64,000 bases of DNA from Spirosoma taeanense (GCF_013127955.1 NZ_CP053435.1:4650001-4714000); one strand, 5' to 3'. Positions 28,759-38,862 are shown, counted from the stretch's first letter. The notes: a model not told the origin generated them from the letters alone. A program made the numbers and translations.

Positions 28759-31617
28759 CTACCCGTTCAGCTCCATTTTCAAAAACTTACCGGTATAGCT
28801 TCCCTTCACCTCAGCGACCTTTTCGGGCGTTCCTTCGGCAATGATCTGGCCCCCTTTATTGCCGCCTTCGGGACCGAGATCAATCAGATGGTCCGAAACT
28901 TTAATAACGTCCAGGTTATGTTCGATGATCAGAACGGTGTTACCTTTATTGGCCAGTTTGTTCAGAACATCCAGCAGGTGCGAAATATCCTGAAAATGCA
29001 GACCCGTTGTGGGCTCATCGAGAATGTACAGCGTCTTGCCCGTGTCTTTCTTCGACAACTCTTCGGCTAATTTAACCCGCTGCGCTTCGCCACCCGACAA
29101 CGTGGTGGCGTGCTGACCAAGCGTAATGTAACCCAGACCGACATCATTGAGCGTCGTTACCTTCCGCAGAATCTTCGGCTGACTGGCAAAGAACTCCAGC
29201 GCCTGCTCAACGGTCATGTCCAGTACATCGGCGATGGATTTGCCTTTGAATCGCACTTCCAGCGTTTCGCGGTTGAAGCGTTTACCTTTACAGGTTTCGC
29301 ACATAACGTGTACGTCCGGCAAAAACTCCATCTCAATTTTCTTCATGCCCGCGCCTTCGCAGTCTTCGCAGCGGCCACCCTTTACATTGAACGAGAACCG
29401 ACCGGGTTTGTAGCCCCGGATTTTGGCTTCGGGCAGTTCGGCAAACAAGGTCCGGATTTCAGAAAACATACCCGTGTAGGTAGCCGGATTCGAGCGGGGT
29501 GTCCGGCCAATGGGCGACTGATCGACCTCAATTACTTTGTCCAGATGCTCCAGCCCGTCGACGGTCTTGAACGGTAGCGGCTCGCGCTTTGACTTATAGA
29601 AATGCCGGTTCAGCACCGGGAACAGGGTTTCGTGGATCAGCGACGATTTGCCGCTGCCCGACACGCCCGTAATGGTCACCATTTTGCCAAGCGGCAATTT
29701 CAGCGTTACGTTCTTGAGGTTATGACCGGTGGCGTTTTTAATAATCAGGAATTTGCCGTTGCCTTTACGTCGTTCGGCTGGCACTTCGATGTTCCGGCGA
29801 CCGCTCAGATAGTCGGCAGTGGTGCTGCCGTTCCGCAGAAATTCTTCGGGGGTACCGATGCCGACCACCTGACCACCATGCCGACCCGCGCCGGGACCGA
29901 TGTCGAGGATAAAGTCTGATTCGAGCATCATGTCTTTGTCGTGCTCGACCACCAGAACCGTATTCCCAAGGTCACGTAGATTTTTCAGCGAATCGATCAG
30001 CTTGACGTTATCACGCTGATGCAGACCAATGCTCGGCTCGTCCATGATATACAGCACACCGACCAGTTGCGTGCCAATCTGCGTAGCCAGCCGGATACGC
30101 TGCGCTTCGCCACCCGACAGCGTCCGCAGAGGGCGGTCGAGCGTCAGATAATCCAGGCCAATATCCAGCAGGAAGCCAATCCGTTTACGGATTTCCTTAA
30201 GGATTTCCTTAGCTATGGTATTCTGGCGGTCGGTCAGGCGGCTTTCCAGCCCGTTAAACCAGTCGGTCAGCTCCGAAATGTCCATGCGGGCCAGTTCGGA
30301 GATGTTTTTCTGATCAATCTTGAAGTAGAGCGATTCTTTCTTCAGGCGGGCGCCCTCGCATTCAGGACAGGTCTTGACGACCATAAAGTCCTTGAGCCAT
30401 TCCTGAATCTTGTCGGTGCTGTTTTCCTGCTGCCGTTTCAGAAAATTGACAATTCCCTCAAATTTGAAGCTGTAGTAGTCCTGACCGGGGTATTTCTTCG
30501 AAGGAACTGCAGCTTCCTCTTCCGTGCCATACATCAGGGCGTGCAGCAGTTCGTCAGGGTATTTGGTAACCGGAGTGCTAAGGTTCAGCTTGTATTTTTT
30601 GAGAATAACCTCAATCTCCTTAAAAATCCACAACTCCCGGAACTCGCCCAAAGGCGCAATGGCACCGCGACTAATACTCAACGACTTGTCGGGGATGACT
30701 GATTCTTCCGTGATTTCTTCGACGACGCCCAGCCCATTACAGACCGCACAGGCACCGTAGGGCGAGTTAAACGAGAACGAGTTGGGCGAGGGTTCGTCGT
30801 AGCTAATGCCCGATTCCGGGTCCATCAGGTTCTGCGAAAAGTAAATAAGCTGCCCCGCCCCGTCGAGCATCTGCATGGCACCTTTGCCCTGTTTCAACGC
30901 CGTCTGCACCGATTGGCTAAGCCGGTACCGGTCTTCGGCTTTGGGAACGAGCCGGTCAATGACAATCTCGATGTCGTGAATCTTATACCGATCCAGCTGC
31001 ATCTTGGGAACAATATCCTGCACAACGCCATCGACCCGCACTTTGGTGTAGCCGGTTTTGGCAATCTGGACAAACAATTCGCGGTAATGGCCTTTACGTC
31101 CTCGAATAACGGGAGCCAGCAGGGTGGTCTTCTGACCAGCGTATTGACTCAAAATCGTGTCAATAATCTGGTCCTGCGACTGGCGTTCCATCTTCCGACC
31201 CGTTACGTACGAAAATGCTTCGCCAGCGCGGGCATAGAGCAATCGTAGAAAGTCATAGATTTCGGTTGTAGTGCCGACTGTTGAGCGGGGATTTTTAGAG
31301 GTTGTCTTCTGCTCAATGGAAATTACCGGACTCAGCCCGTTGATTTTGTCTACATCGGGCCGTTCCATATCGCCGATAAACGAGCGGGCATAGGCCGAAA
31401 AGCTCTCCATGTAGCGCCGTTGGCCCTCGGCGTAGATTGTATCAAACGCCAGCGACGACTTGCCACTGCCACTAATACCCGTCACCACCACCAGCTTATT
31501 GCGGGGAATCGTGACGTCAATGTTCTTCAGATTATGTTCACGGGCACCCAGAACTTCAATCTGGTCGTAACCCGTCAGGTCAATATCGGTAAGTGCTGCT
31601 TTCTCTTCAGTCGTCAC
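28759..31617 (-). CDS. uvrA: Excinuclease ABC subunit UvrA
   Basis: A 952-residue UvrA with two ABC ATPase modules (Walker [10 protein letters not shown] and [17 protein letters not shown] signature twice) and zinc modules with cysteine pairs [25 protein letters not shown] and CETCKGKRF. UvrA2 with UvrB scans DNA, recognises bulky lesions and loads UvrB in nucleotide excision repair. All ATPase and Zn elements are intact. The lagging minus-strand unit continues with the small membrane protein and the amidohydrolase. Confidence 0.98.
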   Translation of the reverse strand: MTTEEKAALTDIDLTGYDQIEVLGAREHNLKNIDVTIPRNKLVVVTGISGSGKSSLAFDTIYAEGQRRYMESFSAYARSFIGDMERPDVDKINGLSPVISIEQKTTSKNPRSTVGTTTEIYDFLRLLYARAGEAFSYVTGRKMERQSQDQIIDTILSQYAGQKTTLLAPVIRGRKGHYRELFVQIAKTGYTKVRVDGVVQDIVPKMQLDRYKIHDIEIVIDRLVPKAEDRYRLSQSVQTALKQGKGAMQMLDGAGQLIYFSQNLMDPESGISYDEPSPNSFSFNSPYGACAVCNGLGVVEEITEESVIPDKSLSISRGAIAPLGEFRELWIFKEIEVILKKYKLNLSTPVTKYPDELLHALMYGTEEEAAVPSKKYPGQDYYSFKFEGIVNFLKRQQENSTDKIQEWLKDFMVVKTCPECEGARLKKESLYFKIDQKNISELARMDISELTDWFNGLESRLTDRQNTIAKEILKEIRKRIGFLLDIGLDYLTLDRPLRTLSGGEAQRIRLATQIGTQLVGVLYIMDEPSIGLHQRDNVKLIDSLKNLRDLGNTVLVVEHDKDMMLESDFILDIGPGAGRHGGQVVGIGTPEEFLRNGSTTADYLSGRRNIEVPAERRKGNGKFLIIKNATGHNLKNVTLKLPLGKMVTITGVSGSGKSSLIHETLFPVLNRHFYKSKREPLPFKTVDGLEHLDKVIEVDQSPIGRTPRSNPATYTGMFSEIRTLFAELPEAKIRGYKPGRFSFNVKGGRCEDCEGAGMKKIEMEFLPDVHVMCETCKGKRFNRETLEVRFKGKSIADVLDMTVEQALEFFASQPKILRKVTTLNDVGLGYITLGQHATTLSGGEAQRVKLAEELSKKDTGKTLYILDEPTTGLHFQDISHLLDVLNKLANKGNTVLIIEHNLDVIKVSDHLIDLGPEGGNKGGQIIAEGTPEKVAEVKGSYTGKFLKMELNG

Positions 31618-31862
31618 GTTGCGTCGGACCGCCGATGCGGTTGGCTTATTCCAAAGAACAACGTAAAGCAGGCAAGTGAAGTTTCCTTCTGTTTCGACTT
31701 ACGGCCTACTTTAAGCCTATGAAATAGAGTATGCACCGTTCCATGTCAAAGAGCGCTGTTCAAATTCGGAACAAATCAGATGCTCACAAGGATTACCAAG
31801 CTTACACACCCATTAGCGATACTACATATCGGCTTATAAGTATGTCGATGAGGTTATCAATG

Positions 31863-31877
31863 TGTATCTTTGATACA
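31863..31877 (+). promoter_or_regulatory. Promoter -7 element with overlapping operator of the toxin-antitoxin operon
   Basis: TATCTTTG at 31865-31872 matches the TAnnTTTG -7 consensus. It is embedded in the inverted repeat TGTATC-TTT-GATACA (31863-31877), so a repressor bound here would cover the -7 box. The -33 box is weak. This is the arrangement expected for autoregulation by the antitoxin or the complex. Confidence 0.55.
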
Positions 31878-31889
31878 AACAATTTAGTT

Positions 31890-32132
31890 ATGCTAACCGC
31901 AGTAAAAGGCACTTACGAAAATGGTCAGATCATCTGGCATGAAGCGCCCCCTGTTCAGGAGCGGACAGAAGTGATTGTTACGTTCCTGGAAAGCGAACCT
32001 TCTGCCGAACATAGTTCACGTAAAACTGGCCTACCTAATCAATCGGGGATTCGTTTTGGCTCCCTAACCGGAAAAATTCGCGTACCAGCTGATTTTAACG
32101 AACCGCTTGACGACCTTAGTGAGTATATGTAG
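31890..32132 (+). CDS. DUF2281-like antitoxin
   Basis: An 80-residue protein from the ATG at 31890, 13 bp after the promoter/operator; longer in-frame starts back to 31731 lie upstream of that promoter. The N-terminus (TAVKGTYENGQIIWHEAPP) looks like a small beta/AbrB-like DNA-binding region, and the C-terminus ends in GSLTGKIRVPADFNEPLDDL and a final EYM, the toxin-neutralising tail of DUF2281-type antitoxins. It is 5 bp upstream of the PIN toxin. It should bind and inhibit VapC and repress the operon. Confidence 0.8.
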   Translation: MLTAVKGTYENGQIIWHEAPPVQERTEVIVTFLESEPSAEHSSRKTGLPNQSGIRFGSLTGKIRVPADFNEPLDDLSEYM

Positions 32133-32137
32133 CTGGC

Positions 32138-32536
32138 ATGAACGTACTCATTGACACCCAGATTCTTATCTGGATTCAGGAAAATAATTCAGCTGTCTCA
32201 GCTACGGCCCGCGCCGTTCTTACGAATCCAGAGAACCGTATTTATATTTCCAAAATCAGTTTCTTTGAGTTAGCTATAAAACTCAAGATAGGTAAACTCC
32301 CCGGCTTTCAGATTACAATCGACGAATTGATTAGGCAAACCGTTCAGGATGGTATTAATGTAATTGAATTGAGTAATCGCCATATTGCTGCCTACAATCA
32401 GATTCCACTTTACGCTGACCATCGCGATCCGTTTGACCGACTTCTCCTGGCTACTGCTTTAGTTGAGAAGATGCCGGTTATTTCCGCAGACGAGAAGTTT
32501 AACCGCTATCAGGACCAGTTAGAGATAATCTGGTAA
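32138..32536 (+). CDS. VapC-type PIN-domain toxin
   Basis: A 132-residue PIN-domain protein with the acidic metal-binding quartet in place: Asp6 in MNVLIDTQI, Glu44 in SFFELAIKL, Asp97/Asp100 in DHRDPFDRLL and Asp118 in SADEKF. VapC toxins are Mg-dependent RNases that often cleave tRNA or rRNA. The DHRDPFDRLL motif is typical of the Sll0205-like subgroup that pairs with DUF2281 antitoxins. It lies 5 bp after the antitoxin gene and is followed by a terminator. It appears intact. Confidence 0.92.
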   Translation: MNVLIDTQILIWIQENNSAVSATARAVLTNPENRIYISKISFFELAIKLKIGKLPGFQITIDELIRQTVQDGINVIELSNRHIAAYNQIPLYADHRDPFDRLLLATALVEKMPVISADEKFNRYQDQLEIIW

Positions 32537-32559
32537 TGTTTGTAGCATTCCATAAAAAA

Positions 32560-32598
32560 CAGGGGCCAGCTACTGCGCATGACAGTAGCTGGCCCCTG
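32560..32598. terminator. Bidirectional terminator hairpin
   Basis: Sixteen-bp perfect arms (32560-32575 and 32583-32598) with a 7-nt loop, flanked by A-rich sequence on the left and AT-rich on the right. It lies between the convergent VapC and S8 peptidase genes. Confidence 0.8.
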
Positions 32599-32615
32599 AT
32601 AATAAAATTTGGCTC

Positions 32616-34220
32616 TTACTTGCCCTTGTTGGCAGCACCTTCCTGCGCCAGAGCCAGCTTTACGGCTTCGTACAGGTTGACAATCCCGCCCGTTTTCGAA
32701 AGGCTCGCAAACTCAACGGTGTCGTTGCTTTCGGGTTTGCGGACTTTGGTTTTATAAGGCGTTGCCGACTGAAGGATGATACGTTTGATGTCGGCATACG
32801 TCAGTTTTGGGAAGTACGACTTCAGAACAGCCGCAACACCCGCTACCACCGGCGAGGCCATGCTCGTACCACTGTTGTTTTCGTACTTACTACCAGGCAC
32901 GGTCGAATAAATATCCTTACCCGGTGCAAATACATCTACGTTCTGCTTCCCGTAGTTCGAGAAACTCGCTACGAGATCATTGGTGTTCGGTTCGGCACTG
33001 GCCCCGACCGTAATGACGTTCGGGATAGCCGAACCATCCATGAAGCGGGGAGCGGGGTAGTTCGCTGCCGTATCGATGTCTTTTCCGTCGTTACCGGCGG
33101 CATGAATTAAGAGAACGCCTTTTGACAGCGCATACCGCTCTGCATCTTCAACAACTTTACGTTGGGGCGAATAGTCCTTTCCAAAACTCATGTTGATGAT
33201 CTGAGCGCCGTTATCCACTGCATAACGAATGGCATTGGCTACGTCCTTATCGCGCTCGTCGCCATCCGGTACCGCCCGCACGCCCATAATCTGGACCGCA
33301 TCGGCAATACCCTGTATACCGAGATTATTGGTCCGGTCGGCCGCGATAATGCCCGCTACGTGCGTACCATGATCGGCGCGAGGGCCCATAATGTCGGCGT
33401 TACCATAGTCGCGCTGGTTCAGGTCGTCCGGATTATCGCCTACGATACTACGGCTGTCAAAATCCGGATTATAGTTATACTCAGCACGTCCCTTGAGCTG
33501 CTCATTATACTTTTCCAGCTCACCCATCAACGCATCGGCATCGGCCGCATTCTGCTGGCGTAAGACCTGCAAAATGCCCAGTGCCGGCCGCTTCAGCGTT
33601 GCGCTCGTCAGCGTGTCGGCGGCCCGGCGCAGCGTAGTCGTATCGAGCTTCGTTACGTTCAGCGCCTGTTTCAGCATGCTGACCGCCGTTGTGTATTGCG
33701 TATAGAACTGGTTAATACCCCGGTATTGAGCCTTATACTGCGCCTGGTTCTTTTCGACTTCGGCTTTCGTTTTCTGGTAAAGATCGTATTCCTTCTGTTG
33801 GTCGGGCTTCAGCGCCTTCCGGTCTTTGCCTTCGTACTTAGGCTTTAGCTGAGCATAAAGTCGGGTAACTTCAGCCGTTTCGTAGCTGACGTTACGGCCA
33901 TCCTTGCCACCAATGAAGTTCCAGCCATGGATATCATCCACATAGCCGTTCCTATCATCGTCCTTACCGTTTCCGGGAATCTCCTTTGGATTGACCCAGA
34001 GTACCCGACGGAGATCTTCATGGGTTGTGTCGATACCACCGTCAATAACGGCCACCAATACAGGGGTTGGCTTCCGGTCTTTAAGTAGTTCGCGGTAGGT
34101 CCGGTCAACACTGATACCAGCCGTACCATCAGTCTTATCGTGGAGATACCACTGTGAGTCCTGCGCCGAAGCCGCCACCGATAGCAGACAGACCGACGCA
34201 CTAATGAGGAGTTTCTTCAT
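32616..34220 (-). CDS. S8 (subtilisin-like) serine peptidase
   Basis: A 534-residue exported peptidase starting at 34220; this ATG begins a clean signal peptide (KKLLISASVCLLSVAASA), whereas an in-frame ATG at 34244 adds eight extra residues before it. The Ser-His-Asp triad is visible as Asp in VAVIDGGIDTTHE (about 60), His in DHGTHVAGIIAAD (about 285) and Ser in NNSGTSMASPVVAG (about 460). The Asp and His are separated by about 225 residues instead of the usual 30-40; the insert is charged and helical. The protein is probably periplasmic or outer-membrane associated. The C-terminus looks like an end of domain rather than a sorting tail. Confidence 0.93.
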   Translation of the reverse strand: MKKLLISASVCLLSVAASAQDSQWYLHDKTDGTAGISVDRTYRELLKDRKPTPVLVAVIDGGIDTTHEDLRRVLWVNPKEIPGNGKDDDRNGYVDDIHGWNFIGGKDGRNVSYETAEVTRLYAQLKPKYEGKDRKALKPDQQKEYDLYQKTKAEVEKNQAQYKAQYRGINQFYTQYTTAVSMLKQALNVTKLDTTTLRRAADTLTSATLKRPALGILQVLRQQNAADADALMGELEKYNEQLKGRAEYNYNPDFDSRSIVGDNPDDLNQRDYGNADIMGPRADHGTHVAGIIAADRTNNLGIQGIADAVQIMGVRAVPDGDERDKDVANAIRYAVDNGAQIINMSFGKDYSPQRKVVEDAERYALSKGVLLIHAAGNDGKDIDTAANYPAPRFMDGSAIPNVITVGASAEPNTNDLVASFSNYGKQNVDVFAPGKDIYSTVPGSKYENNSGTSMASPVVAGVAAVLKSYFPKLTYADIKRIILQSATPYKTKVRKPESNDTVEFASLSKTGGIVNLYEAVKLALAQEGAANKGK

Positions 34221-34342
34221 GAATTGAGAACAAATAATCTTCACAAATTACGAAGAAACGGTTAATTAATAGGCTTAAAAGTTGTTAAAATGAGCGTCCG
34301 TCAACCTGACAATAACCCTAGGCTAATCCAAAACAGCGTTTT

Positions 34343-35446
34343 TTAGTGCTTGGTTGCCTGGTAGTGCTCGCGCAGCAAATCTTCGCCCCAGTCATTCGTT
34401 AGGTCACGCACAACCGTATGAACGTGATTGGCGTTAGTCTGGGTGTTGTCGTATTCAATCAGGATGGTGGGACCGTGAATCCGGTAATACCAGCCTTTCC
34501 CCTCGCCAAGCTGTGGCGTCAGATCGCCCGCCCAGGCAAAGCGTAAATTTTCAAGATTATTTTTTTCCAGTTTATCCAGTTGCTGTTTTGCCAGCGTAAC
34601 CCGGTAGTTATTCAGATAAACCTGCAGCAAATCCATAAACAGTTTCCGCTGCTCGGCGGTCATCTCAGACATTTTCAGTCCGTCCATTCGCTCCAGCGAG
34701 GCTGTGCGTTTGTTACTGGTAACGATTTCAGGATAGGCTACAGCGGCTATGATGGTCTGTTTTCGCTGGTCGGCAGTGAGGGTGTTCAGCAGCGCAAAGG
34801 CACGTTCGCTTTCCTGTTTTAAAATCTGTTTGCCCCGTTGCGGCAAATCAGCCACCTTCGGGTTCGCCATTCGTTTATCGGCCATGGTAGAGTCAAACTG
34901 CACAATGGCCGGATTACTACCAAAGAAGGTGGGTGTCTGGGCAATTATTTTCCCGTTTAACGATAGGAACTGTACGGACAGATGATGCCCTTCTACCCGC
35001 CAGCTCCAGGGCTCGGTTTTGGTTGGGTCGCCAAAGACCGTGAACGAATAGTTTTCAGGATCGCGGTAGGTATCATTGGGCGGCCGGTTATCCACAACCC
35101 GTAAGACGTTTTCCCAATCCATGATAGACGTTGCTTTGCCGTATCCCTGATCGCTCAGCCCGGTCCGGAGCAGACTCATTGCCAGCTTCCGCTGATTCGG
35201 ATTCATTTGCTTTAGCGGCAACCCTTTACGTTCGCGGGGCACAAAATGCCAGTTAAACCGCTCGGGGTCTTCAAAGGAAAAGGCCACCTGTTGCCGCTGC
35301 TCGGCTGTTAACGATTGCAAAAACGTCTGGGCAGCCTCGCGCATCTCATCGCGAACACGTTGTGAGGTTGCTTTAGGCGCGCTTGGCGCAACGGTCTGTG
35401 CCAGCGTCTGCCCAACCAGCAGGCATCCAAACAGAATACGAATCAT
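34343..35446 (-). CDS. DUF3500 domain-containing protein
   Basis: A 367-residue protein with a signal peptide (FGCLLVGQTLA, cleavage near 18). The body repeats a pattern of LTAEQRQQVAFSFEDPERFNW, MNPNQRKLAMSLLRTGLS and LTADQRKQTI, with SFTVFGDPTKTEPWSWRVEG and HLSVQFLSL, as in DUF3500 proteins. Their function is unknown, but secretion and relation to metal- or peptide-binding has been suggested only by context, so I make no assignment. The neighbouring S8 peptidase, 122 bp downstream on the same strand, may be co-transcribed. Confidence 0.88.
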   Translation of the reverse strand: MIRILFGCLLVGQTLAQTVAPSAPKATSQRVRDEMREAAQTFLQSLTAEQRQQVAFSFEDPERFNWHFVPRERKGLPLKQMNPNQRKLAMSLLRTGLSDQGYGKATSIMDWENVLRVVDNRPPNDTYRDPENYSFTVFGDPTKTEPWSWRVEGHHLSVQFLSLNGKIIAQTPTFFGSNPAIVQFDSTMADKRMANPKVADLPQRGKQILKQESERAFALLNTLTADQRKQTIIAAVAYPEIVTSNKRTASLERMDGLKMSEMTAEQRKLFMDLLQVYLNNYRVTLAKQQLDKLEKNNLENLRFAWAGDLTPQLGEGKGWYYRIHGPTILIEYDNTQTNANHVHTVVRDLTNDWGEDLLREHYQATKH

Positions 35447-35658
35447 AGCGATCTAAATGGTTAGTCCCTTGGTAAAGCCCCCGTTTTATTGAATTTACTG
35501 AATTGGCAGACAGACTTTATCCAGTTAGCAGGCTTTACGTAGCTGTTTGTGGTTTTTTACCGTTTAATCAATCCAGATTTGTCAAATCTGGCATTCCCGC
35601 TAACAACCCGACCCGTTCTGTAGTTGTAGAAATAAATCCACTGTTACACACGTAAATC

Positions 35659-36768
35659 ATGTCAACCCGGCCTCCGAATAACAGCCCTGGTCCCCTCGAC
35701 CATCTGGCAATGCGCTACATACGGCAGGCACTCGATACAGTTCATCCTACCGATGAACCTTACGTCCTGAATCCCGTTGAGAGTCGTGTTATCCGGCGTA
35801 CAAAGGTTCTTACTCTTAGCTTTGCGGCTCTGCTGGGCGTTCTGGGGGTATTACTATTGTACATTCCTCAGTATAGCTGGCCGCATATTTTCCAGAATAC
35901 GACTGTAACGGTATTCAGTACAGTTTACGATCTTCCCATTGTTACGACCCTCTATGGGCTGCTGCTGGTCTATGTGGAAGTTAATCTTTTGCTTGCGCTG
36001 AATGGCTTCGGTGTCAAGACAATTATGGAAGTCTGTCAGTTTCCGCGGGCTCATGATGCGCAGTATGATCGTCACCTGCAGGCCCTGGCAGATGCCGCTT
36101 TTGAAATACCCAATCAAAGACTCTTACGCTTTGGTATAGATCCTTACCTCAATCTGCCGCGTTGGGGGCTAATGATTTTCTTTCTCATCAATATCGCCAA
36201 AGCAGCATTGAGCCATATCTTTTTAAAATTGGTGGCTAAACGGCTGGTCGGACGATACGCTCTGCGTCAGGTAACGGATCTGGCCGCTATGCCTTTCTAC
36301 GCTGCCTGGAACGCTTATGCGTCCTGGCAGGTGTTGCGCGAGGCTCAGGTTCGGGTTATGGCCCCGTTGACCATTCGTGAGTTTGTCAATGAGCTTTATG
36401 ACGAATGGGGTAGTAATGAGCAGCTTCGGCCGCTCATCCTGGAAGCGCTGCAGTACGTAGCAATTCTAAAGCGCCAGTACAACTACGCTCACTTTCTGCT
36501 TACTGAGACGCTGGTAGACCGCTTTAAACTGCGAACCGACGCTACTCTGACCGGCCATTTTGCAGAACAGGCCATGCATGCACCACTTGAAGTTCGGCAA
36601 AGTCTGGAACGGCTGATTGTGTTTGGTGTACTGGTTGACGGTAGGCTTTCGTGGTTTGAAAAACGGCGCTTACGCCAACTCCGGAAGAAAGGCTTGCTGA
36701 CGTATTCCCCCGACGAAATTCAACGGATTGGCGCTGAGTATAATCAAGGGCGGGGTCTGTGGGTTTGA
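35659..36768 (+). CDS. LBF_2804-like integral membrane protein
   Basis: A 369-residue protein with three or four predicted membrane helices in the first 215 residues (for example LTLSFAALLGVLGVLLLYI, LYGLLLVYVEVNLLLALNG and LMIFFLINIAKAALSHIF) and a long soluble C-terminal part with RRLRQLRKKG near the end. The overall form resembles the LBF_2804 family of Leptospira and Bacteroidota, whose function is unknown; this match is from memory of the pattern only. It is a lone gene ending at a strong hairpin. Confidence 0.75.
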   Translation: MSTRPPNNSPGPLDHLAMRYIRQALDTVHPTDEPYVLNPVESRVIRRTKVLTLSFAALLGVLGVLLLYIPQYSWPHIFQNTTVTVFSTVYDLPIVTTLYGLLLVYVEVNLLLALNGFGVKTIMEVCQFPRAHDAQYDRHLQALADAAFEIPNQRLLRFGIDPYLNLPRWGLMIFFLINIAKAALSHIFLKLVAKRLVGRYALRQVTDLAAMPFYAAWNAYASWQVLREAQVRVMAPLTIREFVNELYDEWGSNEQLRPLILEALQYVAILKRQYNYAHFLLTETLVDRFKLRTDATLTGHFAEQAMHAPLEVRQSLERLIVFGVLVDGRLSWFEKRRLRQLRKKGLLTYSPDEIQRIGAEYNQGRGLWV

Positions 36769-36779
36769 ATCCGGAACAG

Positions 36780-36832
36780 AAACTCCGTATAGAGGCTACC
36801 GTGTAGTGAACCGTAGCCTCTATACGGAGTTT
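36780..36832. terminator. Bidirectional terminator hairpin
   Basis: Twenty-bp perfect arms (36780-36799 and 36813-36832) around a 13-nt loop, followed by a T-rich run on the plus strand. It ends the LBF_2804-like gene and probably also gldE on the minus strand. Confidence 0.82.
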
Positions 36833-36910
36833 TTATTTTAAATAATTTTCTGGCTGCGAAACTGTTCTTCAGGTGTGTAGCCAGAACGGGCTAAAACCCG
36901 ATTGCCGTAG

Positions 36911-38260
36911 TTACAGACTTGGTACCGGTTCATCCTGTGTATTCCGGGTAACCCGTACTTCATTAATCCGCTTGTCGTCGGCCGATAGAATATCAAAGGT
37001 AAAGCCGGAGTAAATGGTTTTTTCGCCGGGCTTGGGAAGCCGATTAAACAGTTCAAGCAGCAGTCCACCCAGCGATTCAGTGCCGCCCTGAACAGCCTCG
37101 AATGTAGTTGCATCTACGTTCAGCACCCGACAAACATCCGTTAGCAGCATTTTCCCCTCGAAGATGACTGTTCGTTCATCTTCGCGTCGATAGCCAATGG
37201 GAGTTTCATCGTCAAATTCATCGTTGATATCGCCGAATATCTCCTCGATAATATCCTCCAGTGTTACCAGACCGCGCGTTCCGCCGTATTCATCAACGAC
37301 AATCGCTATGTGCACGCGCCGTTTCTGAAAGTCCTGCAGCAGATCATCGACTTTCTTGTTTTCAGGAATAAAGAACGCCGGACGCATCAGCGACTGCCAC
37401 TGAAAAGAGTCGTCGTTGTGAATATGCGGCAAAAGATCCTTGATATAAAGAATACCTTCTAACTGATCCAGCGACTCATGGTAGACCGGCACCCGGGAGT
37501 AGCCCGATGCGTTGATCTGGGCCAGCAGTTCAGAAAACGGCAGATCGTCCTCTACGGCCGTAATATCCATCCGCGTACGCATTACCTGCCGGGCCGTCAG
37601 ATTACTGAAATTGACAATACCTTTCAGGATTTCCTTTTCCTCGGTAGTTGCATCTGAACCCGTTAACTCAACAGCCTGGCTGAGTTCCTCAACCGACAGT
37701 TTGTAGCCCCGACGCTGAATACGTTTATCAACCTGATTACTCAAACTGACCAGTAACGCTGACAGGGGTCGGAACACCGCCAGCCCTACCTGCGCCAGGG
37801 GCGCCGTTCGGCGAGCCACCCGCAGATTATTCTGACTGGCATATACTTTAGGGACGATCTCACCGAATAGAACGATAGCCACGGTGGTTACCAGCGTTAC
37901 GCCCGACAACACCCAGCCCGACTGGTGCGACGCCTGCGAAAACTCCCAGGTCAGGAGAGTGACAATGACAACGATCGCAATGTTAAGCAGGTTGTTGAAG
38001 ATGACGAGCGATGCCAGCAGCCGTTTGGGCCGGTCCAACAACATAGCGATTCGCTGATCATCCACCAGCCGACTATCGCGGCATCGAGCCCGGTCGTCGG
38101 GAGAAAGCGAGAAAAAAGCGGCTTCCGACGCGGATACCAGACCGGCCAGCGTCAGAAGCAATAAAATCAGGGCTACGTAAGGCCCGTATAAATCAAAATA
38201 GGTGCCCCAGCCGTCTGCGGCTGGGAACACCTGTCTGGGAAGCGGATCACTAGGGTCCAT
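36911..38260 (-). CDS. gldE: Gliding motility-associated protein GldE / CorC-HlyC family
   Basis: A 449-residue protein with a DUF21-type membrane region (three or four helices in residues 25-180, including LVSASEAAFFSLSPDDR), a CBS pair (about 205-325, with ISELL-type MRTRMDITAVEDD and KRRVHIAIVVDEYGGT-type strands) and a C-terminal CorC/HlyC-associated domain. The DUF21-CBS-CorC order matches the HlyC/CorC transporters. The gene sits directly after mutY and ssb, the order in which GldE is found in gliding Bacteroidota, and that context is the basis for the name. GldD, its usual downstream partner, is not next to it here. Confidence 0.88.
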   Translation of the reverse strand: MDPSDPLPRQVFPAADGWGTYFDLYGPYVALILLLLTLAGLVSASEAAFFSLSPDDRARCRDSRLVDDQRIAMLLDRPKRLLASLVIFNNLLNIAIVVIVTLLTWEFSQASHQSGWVLSGVTLVTTVAIVLFGEIVPKVYASQNNLRVARRTAPLAQVGLAVFRPLSALLVSLSNQVDKRIQRRGYKLSVEELSQAVELTGSDATTEEKEILKGIVNFSNLTARQVMRTRMDITAVEDDLPFSELLAQINASGYSRVPVYHESLDQLEGILYIKDLLPHIHNDDSFQWQSLMRPAFFIPENKKVDDLLQDFQKRRVHIAIVVDEYGGTRGLVTLEDIIEEIFGDINDEFDDETPIGYRREDERTVIFEGKMLLTDVCRVLNVDATTFEAVQGGTESLGGLLLELFNRLPKPGEKTIYSGFTFDILSADDKRINEVRVTRNTQDEPVPSL

Positions 38261-38313
38261 GTAACTTAAATCTCGTTCAACAATCGAGCTCCGGGGCTCG
38301 TCAATACACTGGC

Positions 38314-38862
38314 TTAGAACGGCAAATCGTCGTCACCACTGTTGCTCTCAAAAGGCACCGGGTCGGGCTCCCGACGGCGTTCCTGTGCGGGGCGTGCGGC
38401 TGTCTGCTGACGGGGCGCTGCCTGCGGAGCCGGGGCTGGTGCAGGAGCCGCCTGCTGACGTGGGCGCTCAGGCGCTGCGGCTGGCTGAGCCTGCGGAGCG
38501 GGCGTGTCGTAGCCACCCTCCTGCCGATCGTTTGGTCCACCCAAAAACTGGAACGTAGTGGCCCGGACACCCAGCGAGAAGCGCTCCTTACCTTCTTTAT
38601 CCGTATATGTCTCTGTACGCAAACGGCCCTCTACATAAATCTGCTGTCCCTTACGTACATATTTTTCAACCGTTTTTGCCTGATCATTCCAGACTTCCAC
38701 CCGAAACCATTCAGTGGATTCAACCTGCTCACCGGTGCGGGTCGTATATCGTTCATTCGTAGCAACGCTGAACTTAGCAACAACCGAACCGCCATCCAGA
38801 TAACGGACGTCCGGATCGTTCCCAACGTTGCCAATTAAAATCACTTTGTTAAGGCTTGCCAT
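38314..38862 (-). CDS. ssb: Single-stranded DNA-binding protein
   Basis: A 182-residue SSB with an OB fold in residues 1-110 (LNKVILIGNVGNDPDVRY, STEWFRVEVWNDQA, GQQIYVEGRLRTETYTD), a linker rich in Ala, Pro and Gln, and the acidic DDDLPF tip that binds partner repair proteins. SSB coats single-stranded DNA in replication, recombination and repair. It lies between gldE and mutY on the same strand with gaps of 53 and 74 bp. Confidence 0.97.
   Translation of the reverse strand: MASLNKVILIGNVGNDPDVRYLDGGSVVAKFSVATNERYTTRTGEQVESTEWFRVEVWNDQAKTVEKYVRKGQQIYVEGRLRTETYTDKEGKERFSLGVRATTFQFLGGPNDRQEGGYDTPAPQAQPAAAPERPRQQAAPAPAPAPQAAPRQQTAARPAQERRREPDPVPFESNSGDDDLPF

Noticed and set aside
30019-30702. 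227-codon plus-strand frame inside uvrA
   Set aside because: It is antisense to intact ABC and zinc motifs of UvrA, and codon constraints of uvrA explain the absence of stops.
31731-31889. Longer N-terminus of the antitoxin in the same frame
   Set aside because: It would start upstream of the promoter at 31863-31877 and adds residues unlike the antitoxin family.
36838-37113. 91-codon minus-strand frame at the end of gldE
   Set aside because: It overlaps the C-terminal domain of gldE in another frame on the same strand; I also considered it as a gldD remnant but saw no similarity.
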